From: a bacterium
GTDB taxonomy: Bacteria; RBG-13-66-14
NCBI GenBank assembly: GCA_035528375.1
Contig: DATKYS010000140.1
Span: 1 to 51,917 of the forward strand
Length of the DNA stretch: 51,917 nucleotides
Direction: 5' to 3'
Part shown: piece by piece, positions 1 through 7,926 of the stretch
Layout of the letters: the number at the start of each line of letters is the position of its first letter
How positions within the stretch are numbered: position 1 is the stretch's first letter
Position numbers and translations under genes: made by a program
Notes under the pieces: generated by a model
Databases searched by the model: none
What the model was told of the DNA's origin: nothing
The model's input: the letters and a program-made list of their open reading frames with translations, nothing else

Positions 1-522
1 CCGGGCCCGGTAGCGCCGGGGGGGGGGGGACGCGGAGGTGAGGGTCGCGTTCCCCCTCTCCCCGTGGGAGCGGTGCGCCGACGGGGATGGGGGTGAGGGC
101 TGCTTTATAAGAAAACGGGCGGACCTGAAGGTCCGCCCCTACGTCATCGCAATATGCAAGGCACGGGCCGGGGTGAGGGGGTAAACGCGGCGGCCCGCAG
201 AGGACTCGTCCTACGGGGCCGCCCTACATCATCGCAACATGCATGTCCCCTCCCCCCTCTGGGGGGAGGGTTAGGGAGAGGGGTGGGAGTATGGACACCC
301 GCCCCTACGGGTGAGATGTGGATTTCACACCGTCCCCGTAGGGGCCGACCGACGGCGCGCCGTTCAGGTCGGCCCGCGGGCGACCGCAGAGGGTCGCCCC
401 TACGTCATCGCAATATGCAAGGCACGGACCGGGGTGAGGGGGTAAACGCGGCGGCCCGCAGAGGACTCGTCCTACGGGGCCGCCCTACATCATAGCAATT
501 GGCGATGGTCCGCAGGTGTGGG
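1..522. repeat. Mosaic of dispersed palindromic intergenic repeats
   Basis: I see no gene here. The stretch is a patchwork of short modules that recur in other gaps of the window: a palindrome built on GGACCTGAAGGTCC ending in CCCCTACGTCATCGCA (near 121-150 and 330-410), a GTGTGGACACCCGCCCCTACG-like module (near 290-310), and a GGCGGCCCGCAGAGGA... module ending in GCCGCCCTACATCAT. A 104-bp block is present twice, at 134-237 and 395-498, differing at about two bases. Short reading frames across it are products of the repeats rather than genes. Confidence 0.75.
134..237. repeat. 104-bp direct repeat, copy 1 (copy 2 at 395-498)
   Basis: Positions 134-237 and 395-498 align without gaps with about 102 of 104 identical bases (differences in the GGGCCG/GGACCG and ATCATCG/ATCATAG stretches). 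The block joins two of the dispersed modules, so it looks like a recent local duplication of an already composite repeat. Confidence 0.85.
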
Positions 523-2184
523 TCAGGAACCCGGCGGCGGGGGCGGCCTGGTGGTCAGCTCGGCGTAGGGCGGGGCGAAGTACCAGGCGTCGCGCCACTC
601 GGCCGGGTCCATCCGCGCCAGGCCCTCCAGGTCGTCGCGCCGGTGCAGGACGGTCACCGTGGCCGACCGGGGCAGGACGAGGTGGTATCGCTCCCAGAGC
701 CCGTCGCGCCGGGTGAGGTCCAGCTCGCTGGTCAGCTCGGGCGTCCCGCCGGCGAGAAATAAATCGGGGAAGGGTTGCAGCGTTATCCACTCCGGGGCGC
801 GCCCCAGGACGTACTCCGAGTCGTAGCACTCGTGCCCCGGCTTCCCCAGGCCGGGGATTTTCAGCCCCTCCCGGGCGATGTGGGCGTCGGAGAGCCCCAA
901 CATGTCCACCGTCTCCAGGCCGGTAAAGTATGGAATCACGCCGGCGATGGTCACCGCCACGGTGTCGTCGGGGTCGGCGTTTTCCCCGAGCCAGCGGGCG
1001 GTGGCGTGGAGATGCTCCGAGTAGTACCGCAGGTCGCCGAAGGTTATCGTCGGCTCACTCCAGAAGGTGGAGAGGGCCCAACTTCCGGCGAAGAAGATTG
1101 CAATGACGGCCGGGACGGTAAGTTTCTTCCCGGGTATTTTTTCGAGGAGCCGTTCCGCGCCCAGGGCGGCGGCGGTGAAGACCAGCGGCAGGGTGGGCAC
1201 CAGGAGCCGGAAAACCATCCAGTCCCCGCCGATGACGACGAAAAAGAGCCAGTAGGCCGCCGTGCCGGCGAGAATCGGCCAGAGCTTGCGTCCCTGGTTC
1301 CTCCACCGGACGGCCGCCAGGCAGGCGAGCGGCGGCGCGGTGAATAACAAAAACCGGCCCAGGTCGCTCAGACCGCGCTCCGCGAGGCGCCAGCTCAGCC
1401 CCGCCTTGACGTAAAAGGTGTTGGGGAGCCAGTCGCCGTAGTAGAGGAGCCGGAACGCGAGCTGCCCTCCGGCCAGGACGGCGAGGGGCGCCAGAAAGAT
1501 GAAAACCTGCGGCCAGTTCCGGTCCCGGCGGAAGACGAGCCAGGCGAGACCGGTGAGGGCGAATAATGCCGCCTCGGGCCGGACCAGGTAGCCCAGGCCG
1601 AAGAGGGCCCCCGCCCCGAGAAGCTCGCCCCTGCGGCGTCGCTCGTCCGCCCCCTCCCGTCCGAGGAGCAGGTAAAATCCCCCGGCCAGGCACACCGCCA
1701 GGGCGCCCGTCTCCATGGCCCCGGCCAGGTGCCAGAACTGGAAGCTCCCGTTCAGCGCCACCATCCACGCCGCGCCCGGACCGGCCCAGCTTCCCTTCCC
1801 GCCCAATCTTCGTCCCAGAAGCCAGGTCAGGATGACGGCCCCCACGCCGAAGAGCCCGGCCAGGACCTTCGCCGCGACCGGCCCGGGGACGCCCAGCCCC
1901 ATCAGCCCCGTCAGCATCGCCAGCCAGCCGAAGCTGGTATAGCCCTCCACCGGCTCGCCGGGGTTGAAGACCGGCCCGTGGCCCGCGAGCCAGTTGTCGG
2001 CGTAGCGCATGAAGATGTACGCGTCGTCCACCGAGTTCCACAGGAAGCGGTCGGCGTAGATGAAGGCCCCCGCGAGGACGACGATGACCGCCCCCAGCAG
2101 GAGTAACCGGCTCAACTTCTCGTGCTTATCGGTCGGCGGATTCACGATATTAAAAAAACGGGTTCGTCCCCGATGATAAACCAC
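523..2184 (-). CDS. GT-C family membrane glycosyltransferase, AftB/ArnT-like (paralogue 1 of 3)
   Basis: A polytopic inner-membrane protein of 553 residues. After a first membrane helix it has an acidic DD pair (SVDDAYIFMRYA) and a GPVFNPGEPVEGYTSF stretch, the first extracytoplasmic loop typical of GT-C enzymes that use polyprenyl-linked sugars. About nine more hydrophobic segments follow, and then a soluble C-terminal part containing the D-x2-G-L-x-D-x-H-I-A-R-E-G and P-G-H-E motifs. The same order and motifs occur in the proteins at 3160-4785 and 32002-33621, so these are paralogues. Donor and acceptor are unknown; transfer of a sugar to an envelope polymer or lipid is the family-level guess. 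The start is uncertain: GTG at 2184 is used, with a second GTG at 2145, and neither has a clear ribosome site. It follows the lipoprotein gene at 2206 by 21 bases. Confidence 0.8.
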   Translation of the reverse strand: MVYHRGRTRFFNIVNPPTDKHEKLSRLLLLGAVIVVLAGAFIYADRFLWNSVDDAYIFMRYADNWLAGHGPVFNPGEPVEGYTSFGWLAMLTGLMGLGVPGPVAAKVLAGLFGVGAVILTWLLGRRLGGKGSWAGPGAAWMVALNGSFQFWHLAGAMETGALAVCLAGGFYLLLGREGADERRRRGELLGAGALFGLGYLVRPEAALFALTGLAWLVFRRDRNWPQVFIFLAPLAVLAGGQLAFRLLYYGDWLPNTFYVKAGLSWRLAERGLSDLGRFLLFTAPPLACLAAVRWRNQGRKLWPILAGTAAYWLFFVVIGGDWMVFRLLVPTLPLVFTAAALGAERLLEKIPGKKLTVPAVIAIFFAGSWALSTFWSEPTITFGDLRYYSEHLHATARWLGENADPDDTVAVTIAGVIPYFTGLETVDMLGLSDAHIAREGLKIPGLGKPGHECYDSEYVLGRAPEWITLQPFPDLFLAGGTPELTSELDLTRRDGLWERYHLVLPRSATVTVLHRRDDLEGLARMDPAEWRDAWYFAPPYAELTTRPPPPPGS

Positions 2185-2205
2185 GCCCGGCGGTGTGGCA
2201 ACGGC

Positions 2206-2874
2206 TCACTCGATCCGGCGCTCCACGATGCCCCCCGAGTCCAGGTCGAAGGTGACGTAACCGAGGAGTCGGGCGCAGTCGCGGTCGGCGAAGAACTGGA
2301 GCTGGCCCAACCGGTCCCCCGAGAGAGACCAGAGGAATAGCTGGAGGTCGCAGTCCCTCCACCCCTCGAGCCGTCTGAACTCGGCGGCGGCGGTGCGCAT
2401 CCAGTTCTCCACCTGGCCGTCGGAGTAGCCGGGCAGCCTTTCGAAGGAGCCTCCCTCGGTGCGCCAGGTCTTGGTGGTGGCGGCCCCGCCCCAGTCCACC
2501 CAGACGGTGAGCAGCCTCCCGTCCCCGGAGAAGTACTCGAACTGCCACTCGGGGCAGTCCCGGGCGTTCGCCAGACCCCCCGTCTCGTCGAGCCAGACGC
2601 CGGCGACCAGGTAGCACCGAGCGTCGGGGTCCCACATCCGTGCGGCCTCGTCGGCGATGGGCCGGGCCCAGGCGACGCCACGGAACGTGAGGCAGTCGTA
2701 CCCGGCGAGGTCCACCGTCAGCGGGTCGGAGGCGACCTGCGACTGTCTCGTCGGCTGGTCGCACCGCAGGACGTACCCGCTGATGTCGGTCACGCGGCCG
2801 CAGCTCAAAAGGAGGGCGAGGGTCGGCGGGAGCAGGAGAAGGCTTGCGGCGGGCTTGTTCACGGCTACCTTCAC
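2206..2874 (-). CDS. Predicted lipoprotein, function unknown
   Basis: 222 residues starting at GTG. The N-terminus is a signal peptide with a lipobox at ALLLSC, so the protein should be lipid-anchored and exported. I recognise no family. Its middle (W-A-R-x2-A-D, then W-x-P-D-x2-C, G-V-x2-D-x2-G-L, and V-x-V-D-x2-G-G) lines up with the N-terminal part of the lipoprotein at 36124-37023, so the two probably share a module. Four to five cysteines remain after the lipobox. It lies just upstream of a GT-C glycosyltransferase gene on the same strand and may be co-transcribed with it. Confidence 0.65.
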   Translation of the reverse strand: MKVAVNKPAASLLLLPPTLALLLSCGRVTDISGYVLRCDQPTRQSQVASDPLTVDLAGYDCLTFRGVAWARPIADEAARMWDPDARCYLVAGVWLDETGGLANARDCPEWQFEYFSGDGRLLTVWVDWGGAATTKTWRTEGGSFERLPGYSDGQVENWMRTAAAEFRRLEGWRDCDLQLFLWSLSGDRLGQLQFFADRDCARLLGYVTFDLDSGGIVERRIE

Positions 2875-3110
2875 GTCTCGGGTGTAGATAGCCCAAATTA
2901 GTCATGATATGACTAGCACAATTTTTCTAAACCGTCAAGCGATAGAGGTATATCTTATTGATATTAAAAGATATAAAAAATAGTCGCGGGATTGACGCGA
3001 CCGTACTTTCTTCGTACCGGGAGTGTGCCCGCCAATGTGGCCTCGGGGTCGCAGTTCGGGTGGGGGTGGACGACCGGCCGGGGACCAGGCGAGACCTTTA
3101 CCGAGCACAT

Positions 3111-3135
3111 AAAAAAGCCGCACCGGCGATGCGGC
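3111..3135 (-). terminator. Rho-independent terminator
   Basis: Read on the minus strand, GCCGCA and TGCGGC arms (3117-3122 and 3130-3135) are followed by six T residues (3111-3116). It sits 25 bases beyond the stop of the GT-C gene at 3160 and should end that transcript. The remainder of the 2875-3159 gap shows nothing recognisable apart from an AT-rich patch near 2900-2990 that could hold the promoter of the lipoprotein gene. Confidence 0.7.
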
Positions 3136-3159
3136 CCTCCACCCGTGGCGATGCTCCCT

Positions 3160-4785
3160 CTAGTAACCGTAGACCGGCGGCGGCGGAAGGGGCTCCACCA
3201 CCCGCGCCAGTGGATGGGTGAAATACCACAGCCAGGTCCAGGTGAGGGGATCCATCCGTCGCAGCCCTTCGATGTCGTCGCGGCGGTGGAGGATGGCCCG
3301 CGTCGGAAGCAGCGGCATCACGATGTGGTAATCCCGCCAGAGCTCGCGGCGGGTGATCAGGTCGTAGTCGGGCAGGAAGGCCGGCTCCTCCCCCGAGAGC
3401 AGGAAGATCGTCGTAAGCCCCATGATTATCCAGTCCGGCTTCCGGTCCAGGAGGTAGTCGTTGTCGTAGCGTTCGTGGCCCGGAGTGGCCCGCCCGCCCA
3501 GGTCTATCCCCTCCCGGGCGATGTGCCGGTCGTTGAGCCCCAACGTGTCTATGGCCCGCAGGCCCGTCAGCCAGGGGATGATGCCCGCGCTGGAGACGGC
3601 GATGGTGTCGTCGGGGTCGCTGACCCCGGCGAGCCAGTGGCCGGTATGGAAGTGCAGCGTTTCATGGAACCGGTACTCGCCGATGTGGGCGTACTCGCCC
3701 CGCGAGGCTGACAACAGGCAGAGCCCACCCACCGAGGCCGCGACCAGGACCGGCAGGGCGGCCTTCCGCAACGGTAGATTGAGCCCCCGCAATCGGTCCA
3801 GACCCAGCCCCGCCGTCACCGCCAGTATCGGCAGAACCGGCACCAGCAGGCGCCAGGCCATCCAGTCACCCCCGATGAGGACCAGGTAGATGAAGTAAAG
3901 CCCGACGGCGGCGAGCATCGGGGCGAGACGTCGCCCGAGCCTGCGCCAGGGAAGGGCCGCCGCGAGCAGAAACAGCGGCAGGTGGCTCAGGATGAAGCCG
4001 CCCATGAATCCCAGGCCCCGCAGGAGCAGCCTGCCGTTGAGGCCGGTCTTGGCGTAGAAGGTGTTGGGCAGCCAGTCGCCGTAGTAGGCCAGGCGGAAGA
4101 CCTCGTGCCCGCCCACCAGTATCGCCGTCGGCAGCAGGTAGATGAGCAGGCGCTTGAGCCGCCCCTCCCGGCCCGGCCAGACGTAGAGCACGCCCAGGAG
4201 GGTGAAGAGGTTGCCCTCGGGCCGCAGGAGGCCGCTGAGGCCGAAGAGCAGCCCGGCCCCGATTATTTCCCGGTTCCTTCTCTTCGCGTCGGCGTTTTCT
4301 CCGCCCAGGAGCAGGTAGAAGCCGGCGGTGAGCGTCAGGGCCAGGGGGGCGACCTCCATCGCCCCGGCCAGGCCCCAGAAGGTGAAGCTCGATGAGAGGG
4401 CCAGCGCCCAGGCGGTCGCCGGACCGGCCCACGAGTCCCTTCCCCCCAGGCGCCGCCCCAGGAGCCAGGCGAAAATGATGGCCCCCAGGATGCAGAGCTC
4501 GGCCAGCGCTTTCGCCGCCAGTGGTCCCGGCACGCCCAGCTTCATCAACCCCGCCAGTAGCGCCATCCAGGCGAAGTTCGTGTAGCCCTCGACGCGTTCT
4601 CCGGGGTTGTACACCGGGCCTAGTCCATCGTCCCAGTTGCGGGCGTAGCGCAGGGTGATGTAGACGTCGTCCAGGGAGAGCCAGTCGAACTCGACGGCGA
4701 ACCAGACCGCCGAGGCCGCAGAAAAGGCCAGCGCCGCCACGAGCAGCCACTTGGCGAGCCTTTGCCGTCCGTCGGTCAGGGTCAC
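3160..4785 (-). CDS. GT-C family membrane glycosyltransferase, AftB/ArnT-like (paralogue 2 of 3)
   Basis: 541 residues. The GTG start at 4785 is preceded by a GGAGA ribosome site. The layout matches the other two paralogues: first membrane helix, SLDDVYITLRYA with the acidic pair, GPVYNPGERVEGYTNF, many membrane helices, and a C-terminal exported part with DTLGLNDRHIAREG and PGHERYDNDY. It ends with the shared H-R-R-D-D-x2-G-L-x-R-M-D-P stretch. This is most likely a polyprenyl-phosphate-sugar dependent glycosyltransferase acting outside the inner membrane; the substrate is not visible from sequence. It is transcribed alone and has its own terminator at 3111-3135. Confidence 0.8.
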   Translation of the reverse strand: MTLTDGRQRLAKWLLVAALAFSAASAVWFAVEFDWLSLDDVYITLRYARNWDDGLGPVYNPGERVEGYTNFAWMALLAGLMKLGVPGPLAAKALAELCILGAIIFAWLLGRRLGGRDSWAGPATAWALALSSSFTFWGLAGAMEVAPLALTLTAGFYLLLGGENADAKRRNREIIGAGLLFGLSGLLRPEGNLFTLLGVLYVWPGREGRLKRLLIYLLPTAILVGGHEVFRLAYYGDWLPNTFYAKTGLNGRLLLRGLGFMGGFILSHLPLFLLAAALPWRRLGRRLAPMLAAVGLYFIYLVLIGGDWMAWRLLVPVLPILAVTAGLGLDRLRGLNLPLRKAALPVLVAASVGGLCLLSASRGEYAHIGEYRFHETLHFHTGHWLAGVSDPDDTIAVSSAGIIPWLTGLRAIDTLGLNDRHIAREGIDLGGRATPGHERYDNDYLLDRKPDWIIMGLTTIFLLSGEEPAFLPDYDLITRRELWRDYHIVMPLLPTRAILHRRDDIEGLRRMDPLTWTWLWYFTHPLARVVEPLPPPPVYGY

Positions 4786-5085
4786 GGTTGTTCTCCGGGA
4801 AAGCGGTTCCGAGCCACGCTCGCAGAATTATAGCACACCGGTTCCGAGCCTGCGCCGGGGTCTACCCTCGATGTACGGCTGGGGCGGATTTATTTGGGAG
4901 GAGTGCGGAGCCCCCGCCCTACATTAAAACAACACGCGACGCGCGAGCCGGGGTGAGTGCCGCCTTATTCTCCCTCTCCCCGTGGGAGAGCGGTGAGGGG
5001 TAAAAAACGGGCGGGTCAGGAGACCCGCCGCTACGGCAATCCATCGGCACAATGGGCTGATTCGCCCCGGGTTCCGGCCGCTCGA
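4786..5085. repeat. Intergenic gap with dispersed palindromic modules
   Basis: No gene is seen. The gap carries modules of the dispersed family: a CCCGCCCTACATT end near 4910, a CTCTCCCCGTGGGAGAG palindrome near 4972-4988, and GGCGGGTCAGGAGACCCGCC near 5010-5030. An AT-rich patch around 4820-4840 may belong to the promoter of the GT-C gene at 4785. Confidence 0.6.
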
Positions 5086-6372
5086 TCAACCCATGTCCAG
5101 GGCCAACCGGGTAGACTGCTTGCGGGGCAGAATCAACCGGTTCAATATCCCGCCCGCCGTCTTGAACGGCCGGTTGAGTATCCGGTGCGCCTCCCGGTGC
5201 AGGAACCTCATCCGTTCGGGGGTTATGTACGGGTGGTTCCAGACCAGATGCTCGGTGTTATAGTGCCGGTAATCGCGGTCGAAGATACCGTAGGTGGATT
5301 CAAACTGGTCCCACATCGGCGTCTTTGGGAAGGGGGTCAGTATGCTGAGGGCGAAGACGTCGAAGCCCATCTCCCCCAGCCGGCGGACGTCCCGGAGGGT
5401 ATCCGCCTCATCCATGTTCTCGTGGCCGACGATGTAGTTGATCATCCGGTAGATCCGCCCCTTCTCCTTGGTTTTGCGCGCGAACTCGATTATCTCCTCC
5501 ACCTTCTGCTTTTTATTGACGGTGTCGAGCACCTGCTGGGAGACGACCTCGACGCCGATGCAGGTGGCTATCAGCCCGCGCTCGCACCAGGTGTCCAGGT
5601 TGTGGAGCACGATCGAGGCCCGGGTCATCGCGAACCAGTGGAAGCCGTACCGGGCGAAGAGGAGGGTGATGTGGTCGCTGGCCACGGGGTCTATGCCGAA
5701 GGTCTCGTCGAAGAGCAGGAGGTATTTTATCCCCATGCTCTTGAGCTTTCGGAGCACGTTTTCGATGCCTTCCTCGTTGATGTTGAAGGAGTGCCCCCCC
5801 CCGAAGGCCGCGGCCTGGCAGAAGACACATTTGTACGGGCAGCCGTGCCTGGTGTAGAGAATCGCCACGTTAATCAGCTTGATTTTTCCGTGGTTGATGC
5901 TGAGGTTGCCGATTACCAGGGGGTGTTTGATCTGGTCGTCGGGCACCCGGTGTCCGAAGAGCTCGGCGACGGCGTTCTCGCCGGGTCCGATGACCGTGCG
6001 GTCCACCAGGGATTCAATGTGCGGGTCGAGGGCGCCGTAGTTCCCCGCCCATATTTCGCGCACGCCCTGGCGCCGGGCCTCCGCGATCATCCGCTCGACC
6101 TCGGTTATCTCGCTCTGGTAGAGGCTGAACCCGACGATGTCCCAGCCTTCCGCCAGCTTGGCCTTGTACTCATTCCAATTCGGGAACTCGAGCAGCTCCA
6201 CCTCGGGCACGTTGCGCTTGATGAATCGGAGGCCGATGTTGAAATCGCGCGGCATGCACGGGCTCCAGGGCTTGTGCTGGAAGTTGTCGTTGACGAAGTC
6301 CACGTAGATACCCGAGAAACGCTTGTAGACGGTGCTCAACAGCACTCGGGGTTTCGATGACATCGTGCTCAA
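5086..6372 (-). CDS. Radical SAM protein with B12-binding-like N-terminal domain
   Basis: 428 residues. The CPYKCVFC motif at residues 178-185 gives the C-x3-C-x2-C cluster that binds a 4Fe-4S centre and S-adenosylmethionine. Residues 1-145 have the layout of a cobalamin-binding-type Rossmann fold (GWDIVGFSLYQSEI, then EIWAGNYGA), but without the D-x-H-x2-G cobalamin histidine. The C-terminal third holds IGVEVVSQQVLDTVNK and FPKTPMWDQ, usual in methylthiotransferase or cyclase-like radical SAM proteins. Substrate unknown. TTG at 6372 has GGAG eight bases ahead; ATG at 6363 is the alternative. It stands alone between repeat-filled gaps. Confidence 0.75.
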   Translation of the reverse strand: MSTMSSKPRVLLSTVYKRFSGIYVDFVNDNFQHKPWSPCMPRDFNIGLRFIKRNVPEVELLEFPNWNEYKAKLAEGWDIVGFSLYQSEITEVERMIAEARRQGVREIWAGNYGALDPHIESLVDRTVIGPGENAVAELFGHRVPDDQIKHPLVIGNLSINHGKIKLINVAILYTRHGCPYKCVFCQAAAFGGGHSFNINEEGIENVLRKLKSMGIKYLLLFDETFGIDPVASDHITLLFARYGFHWFAMTRASIVLHNLDTWCERGLIATCIGVEVVSQQVLDTVNKKQKVEEIIEFARKTKEKGRIYRMINYIVGHENMDEADTLRDVRRLGEMGFDVFALSILTPFPKTPMWDQFESTYGIFDRDYRHYNTEHLVWNHPYITPERMRFLHREAHRILNRPFKTAGGILNRLILPRKQSTRLALDMG

Positions 6373-6874
6373 TGGCTTGACTCCTTACCGAGTTGCACGG
6401 GTGGAAAACTCTGCAGATGACGCCATCACTGATGCTTCCAGACGTGTTTTGGCTTCTAATCCCGGTTATATAAATCGGGCGGGTATCCACACCAGCCCGA
6501 GGCCTGCCGCGAGGATCACCACTGCGAGAACGGGGAATTTTTTAAAGACTTCGGGAAAAATTTCCCGTTCTACACTTCTTTGCTCCGTGGTGTTTCCCTT
6601 TTCATTGAGGGGAAGTATAGCACTTTTTCGATATGTATGTGTTCGACGCCGCAGAGCCCATCGGGGACGAACGGAGGGAGCGATGGAGCCAGCCTCGCAC
6701 CGCCCTTCGTTTTATATTTTCGGCTGGCGTACGTAACCCCGCTCCTGCGGGTGAGGTGTGAACCACGCGCCACCCTCGTAGGGGCCGACCGACGGCGCGC
6801 CGCTCAGGTCGGCCCGCGGGCGGGTGTGGACACCCGCCCCTACGCGTCTTTGCGCTTCGCCGGGGATTCGGAGG
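6373..6874. repeat. Repeat-bearing intergenic region
   Basis: No gene is recognised. An AT-rich part (about 6530-6640) could hold promoters. The stretch 6735-6850 is a tandem of dispersed modules: GTAGGGGCCGACCGACGG with its inverted partner, then GCGGGTGTGGACACCCGC followed by CCCTACGCG. The region ends at the duplicated 3' end of the dehydrogenase gene (6875). Confidence 0.6.
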
Positions 6875-6952
6875 CTAGATTTTCTCGCTCACGCTCTTCC
6901 CCTGCAGGAAGAGCAGCAGGTAGTCGCGGCCGCCGGCCTTCGAGTCGGTCCC
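6875..6952 (-). pseudogene. Displaced 3' end of the 1-pyrroline-5-carboxylate dehydrogenase gene (att-like direct repeat, copy A)
   Basis: This 78-bp segment matches 7849-7926, the last 25 codons plus stop of the dehydrogenase gene, with only two mismatches (6878 and 6880). Read on the minus strand it still encodes FLQGKSVSEKI and a TAG stop; the intact gene ends FLQGKSVSEKL and TAG. Together the two copies bracket the AT-rich genes at 6964-7753. This is what remains when an element inserts at a gene's 3' end and supplies a new one, leaving the old end downstream. No integrase is present. Confidence 0.85.
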
Positions 6953-6963
6953 GCGCTAAATTA

Positions 6964-7380
6964 CTACCGAGGGAAAATTTGCATGGCTGACATCTGAACA
7001 GGATTTGGTTGATAACCGGGACAACTACTCATCAATGATCTTGTTTGCTGGGCTAACACCATCATCCCACCGCCAAGCTGATGCATCGGCCCACCATACC
7101 TAAAGGGGCTGTCATAACTTGTATAGCGTGAGGCGAGAATCCGGCTGGATGAGCTTAAAGCAGTATGTAAATCAAAATCATCGTTGCGTCTTCTCTGCTC
7201 TTCTGCTGCTACTGCTTGAAGTTCTCTTCGTTTTTTCGCTAGGTTCTCAATTTCCTTAAGCACCTCTGCATATGTGAACGCTTGCATTAAGGCAGCCATC
7301 TCCCCTTCGTCGCAATAAATGCCTTCCATATCAGACAACCCATCATTACATTCATCCTCATACATCTCGTCTAAACTCAT
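6964..7380 (-). CDS. Hypothetical protein of an AT-rich insert
   Basis: 138 residues, no recognised family. The N-terminal 40 residues are acidic (MSLDEMYEDECNDGLSDMEG), followed by a helical charged segment (EVLKEIENLAKKRRELQ) that could form a short coiled coil, and a glycine/methionine-rich tail. The ATG is preceded by AAGGAAG. Base composition is far lower in GC than the flanking genes. It starts 13 bases after the zinc-ribbon gene at 7394-7753, so both are likely one transcript. Both lie inside the insert bounded by the duplicated dehydrogenase 3' end, which suggests horizontal acquisition. Confidence 0.65.
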   Translation of the reverse strand: MSLDEMYEDECNDGLSDMEGIYCDEGEMAALMQAFTYAEVLKEIENLAKKRRELQAVAAEEQRRRNDDFDLHTALSSSSRILASRYTSYDSPFRYGGPMHQLGGGMMVLAQQTRSLMSSCPGYQPNPVQMSAMQIFPR

Positions 7381-7393
7381 CTTTTCTTCCTTT

Positions 7394-7753
7394 TCAACAA
7401 AAAATAAGGTTAATTAACGCGACAACTAAAATAATAAAAACAAAAATAACTAAAGTCAAACCTCTTGTAGCCCACTCTTTTTTAACTTTTTGTTGTTGAA
7501 TTTGTTTTTGAATTCGTTCTTGTTCTTCAATCCGTTTCTTTAGTTCTTTTTCTCGTTCTTCTTCTATCCTTCTAGCTTCAATAAAAGGTTCTGCACACTC
7601 ATTACACCGATCCCCAAAATCATGGTCATATGACCAACATTTTGCGCATACTCTTTTTCCACAAACTCGGCACTTGTAAATATTATCGCCGCGAACCAGG
7701 TTGATCCCAGCTCCGCAAATCTCACAAAAGACAACAACAGGAACCTTACCCAT
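7394..7753 (-). CDS. Zinc-ribbon membrane protein with coiled coil, AT-rich insert
   Basis: 119 residues. Four C-x2-C pairs are visible in residues 10-55 (CEICG, CRVCG, CAKC, CNEC), the pattern of a treble-clef or double zinc-ribbon fold. A highly charged coiled coil follows (about residues 58-92, rich in E, K, Q and R), then a single C-terminal membrane helix (LTLVIFVFIILVVALINLI), giving a tail-anchored topology. Function unknown. The ATG has AGAGGA about eight bases ahead. It is paired with the gene at 6964-7380 and shares its low GC. Proteins of this shape occur in mobile-element cargo, but I cannot name a system. Confidence 0.7.
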   Translation of the reverse strand: MGKVPVVVFCEICGAGINLVRGDNIYKCRVCGKRVCAKCWSYDHDFGDRCNECAEPFIEARRIEEEREKELKKRIEEQERIQKQIQQQKVKKEWATRGLTLVIFVFIILVVALINLIFC

Positions 7754-7848
7754 GATTTATCCTCTACATGGAAGTTAGAAAAAGAAACAGCAAGCCTTAA
7801 TCAGCTTACTGTTTCTTGTTTGCGCTGTCAAGATTAAGGGAGAGTTCG

Positions 7849-7926
7849 CTACAGTTTCTCGCTCACGCTCTTCCCCTGCAGGAAGAGCAGCAGGTAGTCG
7901 CGGCCGCCGGCCTTCGAGTCGGTCCC
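7849..7926 (-). repeat. att-like direct repeat, copy B (in-gene)
   Basis: The 3' terminal 78 bases of the dehydrogenase gene, matching 6875-6952 at 76 of 78 positions. Right-hand boundary of the AT-rich insert. Confidence 0.85.

Noticed and set aside
154-495. A 113-residue frame in the first gap
   Set aside because: It encodes the dispersed repeat twice over and has no start signal; it is repeat DNA, not a gene.
4957-6360. A 467-residue plus-strand frame opposite the radical SAM gene
   Set aside because: The minus strand holds a complete radical SAM protein with its iron-sulphur motif; the plus frame has no recognisable domain.
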